Notes under the pieces: generated by a model
The model's input: the letters and a program-made list of their open reading frames with translations, nothing else
Told to the model about the DNA's origin: nothing
Database searches by the model: none
Shown: one piece after another, positions 52,826 through 59,970 of the stretch
Layout: the number at the start of each line of letters is the position of its first letter
Numbering within the stretch: the stretch's first letter is position 1
Position numbers and translations under genes: made by a program
Assembly: GCF_030409685.1 (NCBI RefSeq)
Contig: NZ_JAUFQJ010000024.1
Span: forward strand, 1 to 64,000
Length of the DNA: 64,000 nt
DNA from: Ferruginibacter paludis
Lineage (GTDB): Bacteria; Bacteroidota; Bacteroidia; Chitinophagales; Chitinophagaceae
Direction of reading: 5' to 3'

Positions 52826-53680
52826 ATGACAATCAGTAAACATTACCGCAACTTCCTGCAACAATTGCAAACAATTTTCAGTCTGAATGAAGCTACGGTA
52901 ATTACGGATTGGGTGTTTGAAAGCCTTGCCGGCATTCAACGTTTTGAGGTAATAAAAAATCCGGAACTTCTTTTATCGCCTTTAGTAGAAAAGCAATTAG
53001 ATAAGGCACTAGCTGCTTTACTGCAGCATACACCAGTGCAATATGTTTTAGGCGAAGCCTGGTTTTACAGGATGAAATTAACGGTAAATGAACATGTTTT
53101 AATTCCACGGCCGGAGACAGAAGAACTGGTTCAATTAGTGTTGGATCAGGCAAAGATTAACAATACAACAATTTCCATTTTAGACATTGGCACCGGCAGT
53201 GGCTGCATTGCTATTGCCATCAAAAAGAATATGCTTGCAGCGGGTGTTACGGCAATAGATGTAAGTATGGATGCTTTAAAAATTGCCAGGCAAAATGCAT
53301 CGGCTCAACGAACTGACATTGATTTTTTGGCAGTCGATTTTTTAGATGAAAATCAATGGGATCATTTAGCGAAGTTTGATTGTATCGTCAGCAACCCTCC
53401 CTACATTCCATTAAACGAAAAAGATAAACTGGATATCAATGTAACTGCCTTTGAGCCCCACCAGGCATTGTTTGTGCCAGACAATCTACCCTTGCTTTTT
53501 TATGAGAAAATAGCTGTTTTTGGTAAAACCCATCTTAATCCAAACGGCACCATATTTATGGAAACGCATGAAGATTTTGCAAAAGAAACTGCAGCCTTGT
53601 TTGCAAGGTATTATAAAACCGTATTGATTAAAAAAGATCTTTTTGGAAAAGAAAGAATGGTAACTGCCTCTTTTGCTTAG
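52826..53680 (+). CDS. prmC: Release factor glutamine methyltransferase PrmC
   Basis: Methylates the GGQ glutamine of release factors RF1 and RF2. A helical N-terminal domain (about 1-95) is followed by EHVLIPRPETEELVQLV, the SAM loop LDIGTGSGCIAIAI and the signature IVSNPPYIPLNE. Near the C-terminus is TIFMETHEDF. I start it at the second ATG, since the first (52814) lies within the putative -7 box; the difference is four residues. Divergent from ribD. Confidence 0.93.
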   Translation: MTISKHYRNFLQQLQTIFSLNEATVITDWVFESLAGIQRFEVIKNPELLLSPLVEKQLDKALAALLQHTPVQYVLGEAWFYRMKLTVNEHVLIPRPETEELVQLVLDQAKINNTTISILDIGTGSGCIAIAIKKNMLAAGVTAIDVSMDALKIARQNASAQRTDIDFLAVDFLDENQWDHLAKFDCIVSNPPYIPLNEKDKLDINVTAFEPHQALFVPDNLPLLFYEKIAVFGKTHLNPNGTIFMETHEDFAKETAALFARYYKTVLIKKDLFGKERMVTASFA

Positions 53681-53768
53681 CTAATATTTCTGCTGGGAAG
53701 ACGTTAAGATATGCCATGTAAAGCACTACCAGATCTCTAAAATAACAAGGCGTCTGTCTTAATAAAAC

Positions 53769-53799
53769 AAACGCCTTAAAGCCTTAGCGGAAATAAATA
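53769..53799 (+). repeat. Short dispersed repeat after exbD
   Basis: The core acgccttaaagccttagcgg with an A-rich tail matches the element at 40370-40390 in 16 of 20 positions. It lies directly after the exbD stop codon. Confidence 0.4.
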
Positions 53800-54201
53800 C
53801 TATTGATTGGAAACTGAGGCCGAAGTAGTAGCACCCAGTCTTTTAGCCACGCTCATTATTTTTACAATGTCTTTCCAGGCTACCAATGAATCTGCATTGA
53901 TTACCACTGCGGGCTTAATACTGTCGCCAACATGAATATGTAACTTCAACTGCGATTCCAGCGAATCAAAAATTATTTTTTGCTGGCCAACATGCACAAT
54001 ACGGTTTTTATCTATGCTTACAATCACGCTTTGCTTGGCCTTTGTATCGCTTTTTGCTTTGGGGTTGCTCAGCTTTATTACATTGGGATTCGCCAGTGTA
54101 GAAATGATTAAAAAGAAGAACATCAGGATAAATAAAATATCGTTTAACGGACCGGTATCTACTTCGGCGCCTTCTCCTTTAAATTTTTTTCTTAAGCTCA
54201 T
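53800..54201 (-). CDS. exbD: ExbD/TolR-type biopolymer transport protein
   Basis: Partner of ExbB in a proton-driven motor that energises outer-membrane events. It has a short cytoplasmic N-terminus, one membrane helix (about 21-41) beginning with the motor Asp region TGPLNDILFILMFFFLI, and a periplasmic domain (about 50-133). Length 133. It follows the ExbB/MotA-type gene by 116 bp on the same strand. Whether it serves TonB, Tol or another system cannot be told from sequence. Confidence 0.88.
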   Translation of the reverse strand: MSLRKKFKGEGAEVDTGPLNDILFILMFFFLIISTLANPNVIKLSNPKAKSDTKAKQSVIVSIDKNRIVHVGQQKIIFDSLESQLKLHIHVGDSIKPAVVINADSLVAWKDIVKIMSVAKRLGATTSASVSNQ

Positions 54202-54216
54202 ACTTTTATCGTGAAA

Positions 54217-54308
54217 TGTGAATGGTCAATTGTGAATTGTCTGCAGCAGATTGTCATTGGTAAATCCTGAATAGTGAACTTTAAAGTTTTCACCATTGCC
54301 CATTCACC
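54217..54308. repeat. Inverted repeat between exbB and exbD
   Basis: tgtgaatggtcaattgtgaa (54217-54236) is matched in inverted orientation by ttcaccattgcccattcacc (54289-54308), with 18 of 22 positions pairing. The GTGAATGG/GAATAGTGAA wording resembles common Bacteroidota intergenic repeats. Confidence 0.5.
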
Positions 54309-54317
54309 TTGACATCT

Positions 54318-54998
54318 CTATCTTGTTGGTTCCTGCAAAATATCTACAAACTCAGCGCTTGCCGCATCAATTTTATTTTCGATCCTCGCAATTTGTGCCT
54401 GTAAAAAACTATGACCAAGATAGGCCAGGATACCAATAATTAAACCGGTAGCCGAAGTGATCATCTTAATATAAATACCATCCGCAATGGTATTGGGCGT
54501 ATACTCTGATGTAGCGGCAATACCTTTGAAAAGCGCCAGCATACCAATGATGGTTCCTAAAAATCCAAACAGCGGCGCAATACGTGCAATGATAGAAATG
54601 ATGGATAAATTTTTCTCCAGTTTATACATTTCCAACACGCCCACATTATCCATACTTTTTTCAATAGCATCAATGGGTTTACCAATGCGCTGCATCCCTT
54701 TATCAATTACCCTTGCCACGGGGTTGTTGGTATTTTTTGCCAGGTTCCTGGCGGCTGTTACATTGCCGGAAACAATATTGTCCCGGATGATGCTCATGAA
54801 ATTATCCTCAATTTTAGCCGCCTTGGTAATAGTCAGCAACCTTTCAATAAAAAAGAAAATCGCTACTACCAGCAGGGTCATCAAGGGGATCATCAGCAAG
54901 CCGCCTTTGGCCAGTACACCCCAAACATTTTCTGATTTTTGCGACAACAATTCTGTGGCCACTTTAGTAGTATCTACCTGTAAAAGAATATCAAACAT
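54318..54998 (-). CDS. exbB: MotA/TolQ/ExbB proton channel protein
   Basis: Proton-channel subunit with three membrane helices (about 32-52, 138-160, 178-200). It has the MIPLMTLLVVAIFFFIERLL opening, IARIAPLFGFLGTIIGMLALF and the third-helix ITSATGLIIGILAYLGHSFL. Length 226. It precedes the exbD gene in the same operon, separated by an inverted-repeat element. A -7 box (TACTTTTG) lies 17 nt upstream of the ATG. Confidence 0.9.
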   Translation of the reverse strand: MFDILLQVDTTKVATELLSQKSENVWGVLAKGGLLMIPLMTLLVVAIFFFIERLLTITKAAKIEDNFMSIIRDNIVSGNVTAARNLAKNTNNPVARVIDKGMQRIGKPIDAIEKSMDNVGVLEMYKLEKNLSIISIIARIAPLFGFLGTIIGMLALFKGIAATSEYTPNTIADGIYIKMITSATGLIIGILAYLGHSFLQAQIARIENKIDAASAEFVDILQEPTR

Positions 54999-55015
54999 GT
55001 TTAACTGATTTTGGG

Positions 55016-55023
55016 CAAAAGTA
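55016..55023 (-). promoter_or_regulatory. -7 box of the exbB-exbD unit
   Basis: The minus strand reads TACTTTTG followed by CCC, a full TAnnTTTG match 17 nt upstream of the ATG at 54998. No TTG at -33. Confidence 0.45.
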
Positions 55024-55185
55024 ATTGTTTATGGTCTTTTTATTTTACGATAATTATGTCAATAGGTTTTGACTGCTCTTTGTAACGCAAACAAACATCA
55101 ATTGCACTACAAAAAAATGTTAAAGTAAACTTACAACAAGAGCCGGATAAATCCGGCTCCCATAATAAAATATTTATTGCTGCAA

Positions 55186-56112
55186 TCATTTCTTTCCGTC
55201 CATCTGTTGCATGGCCATAATCTGCCGCATTGTCTTTTCCATGCCTTCGCTGCTGCCATCCAAAAATATTACATTGCCTTTTCCGTATTCTGCAAAATTC
55301 TTAATGGCTTCCGTCCACATACTGAATAAAATTACATTGGTATCCAGGTTTGCCTGCTTCATTTGCTCTGCTGCCTGACTCATACCTTTGGCCACTTCTT
55401 CCCGGAACAATGCCACACCCTGTCCGCGTAGTTGTGCCGCCTGTCTCTCTGCTTCTGCAGCAATCTTAATGGCGTTACCTTCTGCTTCTGCCGCTTTTGT
55501 TTTGGTGATCAGCAAAGCCTGGCCTTCATTCTCAGCCGCTGCTTTCAAGTTATTACTGGCCACCACCTTGCTCATACTGGTAATAATGGCTTCATCAAAA
55601 GTGATGTCGTTGATCTGCAGATCCTGCAAGTGATAGCCCCAACTTTCGAGCTGTACATCCACCTGCTCTTTTACATTCTCCACTATATCTCTCCGCACGT
55701 TCAATACTTCCGCCTGTTTTTTGGTAGATACAAATGCACGGATGCTTCCTTCCACCGTGCGTATCAATGCCTGCATTAAATCTTTTTCACTGATAAATTT
55801 AAAGGCCACATTCTTAATCGTGTCTTCATCAATATTCAACACTGAATAGAGCAGCATTGATTTGAAATAAACATTGGCCTGGTCAATCGTTACAGCCTGG
55901 AACTCCAGTTCAACCGAACGATTTTGAATGCTGACTCTTTTATACAGCTGATCTAAAAAAGGCACTTTAAAATTTAAGCCTGGTCGTTTGATGCTGTGGT
56001 ATTTTCCGAGGCGGGTCACCACACCGATGGTTCCCTGATTGATGGTAAACAGCCCACCTGCAATCAGCATAAAAATGGGTATCAACCACCAGAAATCTTT
56101 TAGTAATTCCAT
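55186..56112 (-). CDS. SPFH/stomatin-prohibitin (slipin) family protein
   Basis: A membrane-anchored scaffold protein. One N-terminal helix (about 8-24) is followed by the SPFH/band 7 domain (about 25-200: VVTRLGKYHSIKRPGLNFKVPF, SMLLYSVLN, VEGSIRAFVSTKKQAEVLN) and an Ala/Glu-rich coiled coil (about 190-250, KAAEAEGNAIKIAAEAERQA). Length 308. No NfeD-type gene is next to it. These proteins assemble into microdomains and often bind membrane proteases; the client here is unknown. Confidence 0.88.
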   Translation of the reverse strand: MELLKDFWWLIPIFMLIAGGLFTINQGTIGVVTRLGKYHSIKRPGLNFKVPFLDQLYKRVSIQNRSVELEFQAVTIDQANVYFKSMLLYSVLNIDEDTIKNVAFKFISEKDLMQALIRTVEGSIRAFVSTKKQAEVLNVRRDIVENVKEQVDVQLESWGYHLQDLQINDITFDEAIITSMSKVVASNNLKAAAENEGQALLITKTKAAEAEGNAIKIAAEAERQAAQLRGQGVALFREEVAKGMSQAAEQMKQANLDTNVILFSMWTEAIKNFAEYGKGNVIFLDGSSEGMEKTMRQIMAMQQMDGKK

Positions 56113-56217
56113 TGTTAAAAATTTTAGGGACGAAAGGTAGCAATGTTTTAAATGCAGTGCAGAAAATCTTTATTGCAGGAACGGGCCGCGACCCAGTTCC
56201 TGCAATTTCCGAAATTT

Positions 56218-57468
56218 CTATCCCCTCTCTTCCCAAATCATACTCAAATGCACAATCGTTTCCGCAGCCTTCGCCATGTCTTTGGTACCAACCCATTCCA
56301 GCTTGCTGTGAATATTTTGCATACCTGTAAATATATTGGCACAGGGCATACCGATATAACTAAAGCGGCTGCCATCTGTACCACCACGAATGCTTTCTTT
56401 CTTTACGGTTAAGCCTGCACGCCCTATCGCTTCTTCTGCATAAGCCACCACTTCCGGATGCTGGTCTAGCACTTCCTTCATATTGCGGTATTGTTCGGTT
56501 ATGTAATATTCCATGGTTGCGCCGGCAAAGCCTGACACAACTTCTTCAGCAATTTTTTTCAGCCGGCTATGATGCTGCTGTAAACCGGCTACAGCAAAAT
56601 CTCTTACAATAAATTGAAGGGTCGCTTTTTCCGCAATACCGTTCACAGCTACCGGGTGCACAAAACCTTCTTTACCGGAAGTTGTCTCCGGGCTCCATTC
56701 ATTTTTGGGCAACGCTTCCAGCACAGCACCGGCAATTTTTAATGCGTTTACCAGTTTATCTTTTGCATAACCCGGATGAACAATTACGCCGTGGATGGTA
56801 ATGATTGCGGCATCCGCGCTAAAGGTTTCATCTTCCAGGCTCCCCGCTTCTCCACCATCCATTGTATAGCCAAACTGTGCGCCCAGTTTTTGCATGTCCA
56901 CTTTAGCCGTGCCCTGCCCAACTTCCTCATCAGGTGTAAATAAAATTTTTATGCCGCCGTGTTTTACCGCCGGGTTTTGCATAAAAAAAAACGCCGCCTC
57001 CATGATGGCAGCCACACCACTTTTATCATCCGCACCAAGCAACGTTAAGCCGCTGGCCGTAATAATTCCATGATTTAAATGTTCTTTTAAATAGGGTGAT
57101 GTGGTCACCGAAAGCACCTGCGTTAAGTCATCCGGCAATACAATATCCGCCCCGTCATAGTAGCGGTGATGAATAGGTTTTACATTGGTACCACTGCAAT
57201 CCGGCGCCGTATCTACATGCGCACAAAAACAAATGGCCGGAATATTTTTCTTCTCACTGTTGCCGGGTATCGCTGCATATACATAGCCAAATTCATCCGT
57301 CGAGGCATCTGTAATGCCCATGCCCAATAATTCCCGGTGCAATAATTTGCTCAGGTCTTTTTGCTTTTCCGTACTTGGGTGTGCGGCACTCGTAGGATCG
57401 CTTTGCGTATCAATTTGCACATACCGCATAAAGCGTTCGGCCATGTTATCAGGACTTATTTGTATCAT
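56218..57468 (-). CDS. pepT: Peptidase T (tripeptide aminopeptidase, M20)
   Basis: Zinc tripeptidase. After MAERFMRYVQIDTQSDP come the metal motifs CFCAHVDTAPD, LLGADDKSGVAAIMEA and FTPDEEVGQGT (catalytic Glu), then YTMDGGEAG and the C-terminal IRGGTDGSRFSYIGMPCANIFTG. Length 416. I start it at the ATG at 57468. The longer frame begins with TTG at 57528 and would cross one arm of the repeat that flanks the four-helix-bundle gene. Confidence 0.93.
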   Translation of the reverse strand: MIQISPDNMAERFMRYVQIDTQSDPTSAAHPSTEKQKDLSKLLHRELLGMGITDASTDEFGYVYAAIPGNSEKKNIPAICFCAHVDTAPDCSGTNVKPIHHRYYDGADIVLPDDLTQVLSVTTSPYLKEHLNHGIITASGLTLLGADDKSGVAAIMEAAFFFMQNPAVKHGGIKILFTPDEEVGQGTAKVDMQKLGAQFGYTMDGGEAGSLEDETFSADAAIITIHGVIVHPGYAKDKLVNALKIAGAVLEALPKNEWSPETTSGKEGFVHPVAVNGIAEKATLQFIVRDFAVAGLQQHHSRLKKIAEEVVSGFAGATMEYYITEQYRNMKEVLDQHPEVVAYAEEAIGRAGLTVKKESIRGGTDGSRFSYIGMPCANIFTGMQNIHSKLEWVGTKDMAKAAETIVHLSMIWEERG

Positions 57469-57487
57469 GGTGTAAAATTCAGGCAAG

Positions 57488-57511
57488 AGGGAATAGTAAA
57501 TAAGCAATAAT
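57488..57511 (-). repeat. 24-bp inverted repeat, left arm
   Basis: AGGGAATAGTAAATAAGCAA plus TAAT is the exact reverse complement of 57901-57924. It ends one base before the stop codon of the four-helix-bundle gene (57512-57514). Confidence 0.75.
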
Positions 57512-57844
57512 TCATTTCGTGTTATCAATCATTGCTGAAAGCAGTCTGAAAATTTGCTCGACCAAATCTTCAGCTACCAAAATGTCTTCTTTATTTAAAT
57601 ACGCAGACGTTAAAATTACTTCAAAACAATTATCTACTTCTACATCAGAAGAACGTGCGACTTCATAAAACCGCTTTCTTTCTGCAGCTGATTTCCTTGC
57701 AGCTCCTTCCGCTATATTATTACTTATAGAAAGGGCTGCTCTTTTTATTTGTGAGGTTAAATTGAAAATTTCTTCTTTCGGCAATTTCCTTACAAGCAAT
57801 AACACTTCTCTGTATAGCTGAATGGCAAGTTGCCAGGCCTTCAA
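57512..57844 (-). CDS. Four-helix-bundle protein (S23/bIVP, 23S rRNA intervening-sequence type)
   Basis: The 110 residues match the S23/bIVP family: AWQLAIQLYREVLLLVRKLP, FNLTSQIKRAALSISNNIAEG, FYEVARSSDVEVDNCFEVIL. Relatives occur inside rRNA intervening sequences, beside diversity-generating retroelements (bAvd), and as lone genes in Bacteroidota; the function of the lone form is unknown. It is bracketed by perfect 24-bp inverted repeats, one touching the stop codon, with a second near-copy of the right arm. That layout suggests a compact mobile unit of about 437 bp, inserted between the FKBP gene and pepT. Confidence 0.9.
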   Translation of the reverse strand: MKAWQLAIQLYREVLLLVRKLPKEEIFNLTSQIKRAALSISNNIAEGAARKSAAERKRFYEVARSSDVEVDNCFEVILTSAYLNKEDILVAEDLVEQIFRLLSAMIDNTK

Positions 57845-57865
57845 TTTTTTATGATTGATTTGAGC

Positions 57866-57889
57866 ATTATTGCCTATTTACTATTCCTT
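57866..57889 (+). repeat. Near-copy of the right inverted-repeat arm
   Basis: ATTATTGCCTATTTACTATT plus CCTT matches the perfect right arm (57901-57924) at 22 of 24 positions, 35 bp upstream of it. It lies just before the start of the four-helix-bundle gene. Confidence 0.65.
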
Positions 57890-57900
57890 ATCGCCTCTGT

Positions 57901-57924
57901 ATTATTGCTTATTTACTATTCCCT
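57901..57924 (+). repeat. 24-bp inverted repeat, right arm
   Basis: ATTATTGCTTATTTACTATT plus CCCT is exactly complementary to 57488-57511. The two arms enclose the four-helix-bundle gene. Confidence 0.75.
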
Positions 57925-57939
57925 ATTGCTTACTGTCTC

Positions 57940-58368
57940 CTACACTATCTCTACAAGCTCAATATCAAACACCAGTTCCTGCCCGGCTAAAAAATGATTG
58001 GCATCTAAAATGATCACGTCATCTTTTACTTCCACTACAATTACTGGTACAGGCTGACCTTCCTGGTTGCTCAGTGTTAGCGGCATACCTGCTTCCAGCT
58101 TCATATCAGCAGGCACATGTTCCTTTGGAAACTCTATGATTGCTTCTTCACTTTTTTCGCCGTAACCATCCTGCGGTGCAATGTTGATGGTCTTCTTTTC
58201 ACCCACGTTCATTCCCGGCATGGCCGCGTCAAAGCCTTTAATCATTTGCCCGGCGCCTACGGTAAATTCCAATGGTTCCCTACCCACCGAAGAATCAAAT
58301 TGTTCCCCGTTTACCAGCTTACCCGTGTAGTGTACTTTTACAACATCCCCTTCTTTAACTTGTGCCAT
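57940..58368 (-). CDS. FKBP-type peptidyl-prolyl isomerase (SlyD-like)
   Basis: Accelerates proline isomerisation. The FKBP core reads VVKVHYTGKLVNGEQFDSSV, PLEFTVGAGQMIKGFDAAMPGM and VGEKKTINIAPQDGYGE. Residues about 70-125 form the insert-in-flap chaperone domain of SlyD, followed by DANHFLAGQELVFDIELVEI. The His/Cys-rich metal tail of E. coli SlyD is missing. The ATG at 58368 (MAQVKEGDVVKVHYTG) is the natural start; the longer frame to 58410 adds 14 lysine-rich residues unlike the family. Confidence 0.92.
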   Translation of the reverse strand: MAQVKEGDVVKVHYTGKLVNGEQFDSSVGREPLEFTVGAGQMIKGFDAAMPGMNVGEKKTINIAPQDGYGEKSEEAIIEFPKEHVPADMKLEAGMPLTLSNQEGQPVPVIVVEVKDDVIILDANHFLAGQELVFDIELVEIV

Positions 58369-58430
58369 TTTTAATTTTTTTAAGAATTTATAATTTATTT
58401 TTTTGGCCAAACAGTTGTACTACTATCTGG

Positions 58431-58456
58431 CTTCACTGGCGTTGCACACATGTACT
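58431..58456 (+). repeat. Dispersed intergenic repeat, copy 5
   Basis: The segment from cttcactggcg to acacatgtact matches copy 4 at 47854-47879 in 22 of 26 positions. It lies between the FKBP gene and the NamZ-like gene, which diverge. Confidence 0.5.
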
Positions 58457-58576
58457 TTTTCAGTTCTGCTGAACATCGGTTCAACTATCCAGAAAAGCAC
58501 GAATGCTCCGTTTTTTGGCAATTTATTAATTAAAAACTACACCTCCCAATTAAAAAACTTTATAGACCTTTGAAAG

Positions 58577-59833
58577 ATGAATTATAACAAAGTTTTTCTT
58601 TTAATAACCTCCCTGGCCTTATTTTCATTTGCCAACGCACAGTCAACAAATAAACCAGCAAAAAGTTTACGCATCGTCCCCGGTGCCGAACGCATGGAAG
58701 TATACCTGCCCCTGCTGAAAGGCAAGTCCGTAGCGGTTTTTGCCAACCAAACCAGCATGGTAGGCAATACACATTTGGTAGATACATTAGTAAAAAGCGG
58801 TATTAAAGTAGTAAAAATATTTGGCCCTGAGCATGGCTTTCGCGGCACAGCAAGTGCCGGTGAAGAGTTGGGGAATGCAGTAGATAAAAAAACAGGTATT
58901 CCCATCATCAGCCTTTACGGCGACCATAGAAAACCTACAGCAGAAGATTGCAAAGGAGTAGATGTTTTATTATTTGACATACAGGATATCGGCACCCGTT
59001 TTTATACCTACATCTCTTCGCTGCAATATTACCTGGAAGCAGCCCTGGAAAATCATGTACCACTGTTGATACTTGACAGGCCAAATCCCAACGGCTTTTA
59101 TGTAGACGGCCCGGTACTGGAACCAAAATTTAGAAGCTTTATCGGTATGCAACCTGTACCGGTAGTGTATGGCCTTACCATCGGCGAATATGCGTTGATG
59201 TTAGCCGGTGAAAAATGGCTAACACCTGAAGCCAACAAAATCAACAGTTATAACACCACTACCAAACCAACCAAAGACACACCTTTTCATGTACTGGTTA
59301 TAAAATGCGCCAACTACGATCACAACAGCAAATATGTTTTACCGGTTGCGCCCTCTCCCAATATCCGGGATATTCAGAGTATTTACCTCTACCCTTCTAC
59401 CTGTTTTATTGAAGGCACAGTATTAAGCGAAGGCCGCGGAACAGATAAACCCTTTCAGTTGATTGGCCATCCCACTTTACCCAACACTATGTATGCCTTT
59501 ACGCCCAAACCCAATGAGGGCGCTAAAAGCAGCAAGTGTTATTACCAGCAATGCTACGGCTGGGACCTGGGCGGATCGCCTGAAAAAATCCTCAAGGAAC
59601 TTAACAAAAAAATTCAGCTGAAATATTTACTGAATGCATATAAACTCTTTCCGGGCAAAGACAGTTTCTTTTTAAAAAATAATTTCATCAACAGGCTGGC
59701 AGGTAATGATATGCTGGCGCAGCAAGTAAGGCAGGGTAAAACTGAAGCCGAAATAAGAAAGAGCTGGGAACCAGCATTAAGTAATTATAAAAAAATAAGG
59801 AAGAAATATTTGCTGTATAGAGACTTTGAATAG
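58577..59833 (+). CDS. DUF1343 protein, NamZ-like exo-N-acetylmuramidase
   Basis: DUF1343 includes NamZ, shown in other bacteria to release terminal MurNAc from peptidoglycan fragments. The signal peptide ends ANAQ. Key segments are PLLKGKSVAVFANQTSMVG, FGPEHGFRGTASAGEEL, LLFDIQDIGTRFYTYISSL and LDRPNPNGFYVDGPVLEP. The C-terminal half has PSPNIRDIQSIYLYPSTCFIEGTVLSEGRGTD. Length 418. Substrate specificity is inferred from the family. Together with anmK it points to reuse of wall sugars. Confidence 0.85.
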   Translation: MNYNKVFLLITSLALFSFANAQSTNKPAKSLRIVPGAERMEVYLPLLKGKSVAVFANQTSMVGNTHLVDTLVKSGIKVVKIFGPEHGFRGTASAGEELGNAVDKKTGIPIISLYGDHRKPTAEDCKGVDVLLFDIQDIGTRFYTYISSLQYYLEAALENHVPLLILDRPNPNGFYVDGPVLEPKFRSFIGMQPVPVVYGLTIGEYALMLAGEKWLTPEANKINSYNTTTKPTKDTPFHVLVIKCANYDHNSKYVLPVAPSPNIRDIQSIYLYPSTCFIEGTVLSEGRGTDKPFQLIGHPTLPNTMYAFTPKPNEGAKSSKCYYQQCYGWDLGGSPEKILKELNKKIQLKYLLNAYKLFPGKDSFFLKNNFINRLAGNDMLAQQVRQGKTEAEIRKSWEPALSNYKKIRKKYLLYRDFE

Positions 59834-59970
59834 GGCGAAATTTACCAACAAAATTTTCAAAGTTTTGAATGCCTTTCTATAACGTATAAAAGCCCAATAG
59901 AAAAATAAAATTTGAACGGAGCGTCGCCAATGCAGCTTCAGAGAGCTTCTTAGCTGGTAACAAAAACTTC

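Noticed and set aside
57469..57528. Extension of pepT to a TTG
   Set aside because: It crosses the left inverted-repeat arm and part of the four-helix-bundle gene, and homologues start near ERFMRYVQID.
57488..57924. CRISPR-like array near the four-helix-bundle gene
   Set aside because: Only three repeat copies, one of them inverted, with unequal spacing and a gene between them; no cas genes.
59924..59950. Sixth copy of the dispersed repeat (agcgtcgccaatg)
   Set aside because: Only about 11-13 bases can be aligned to copies 4 and 5, too few to separate from chance.
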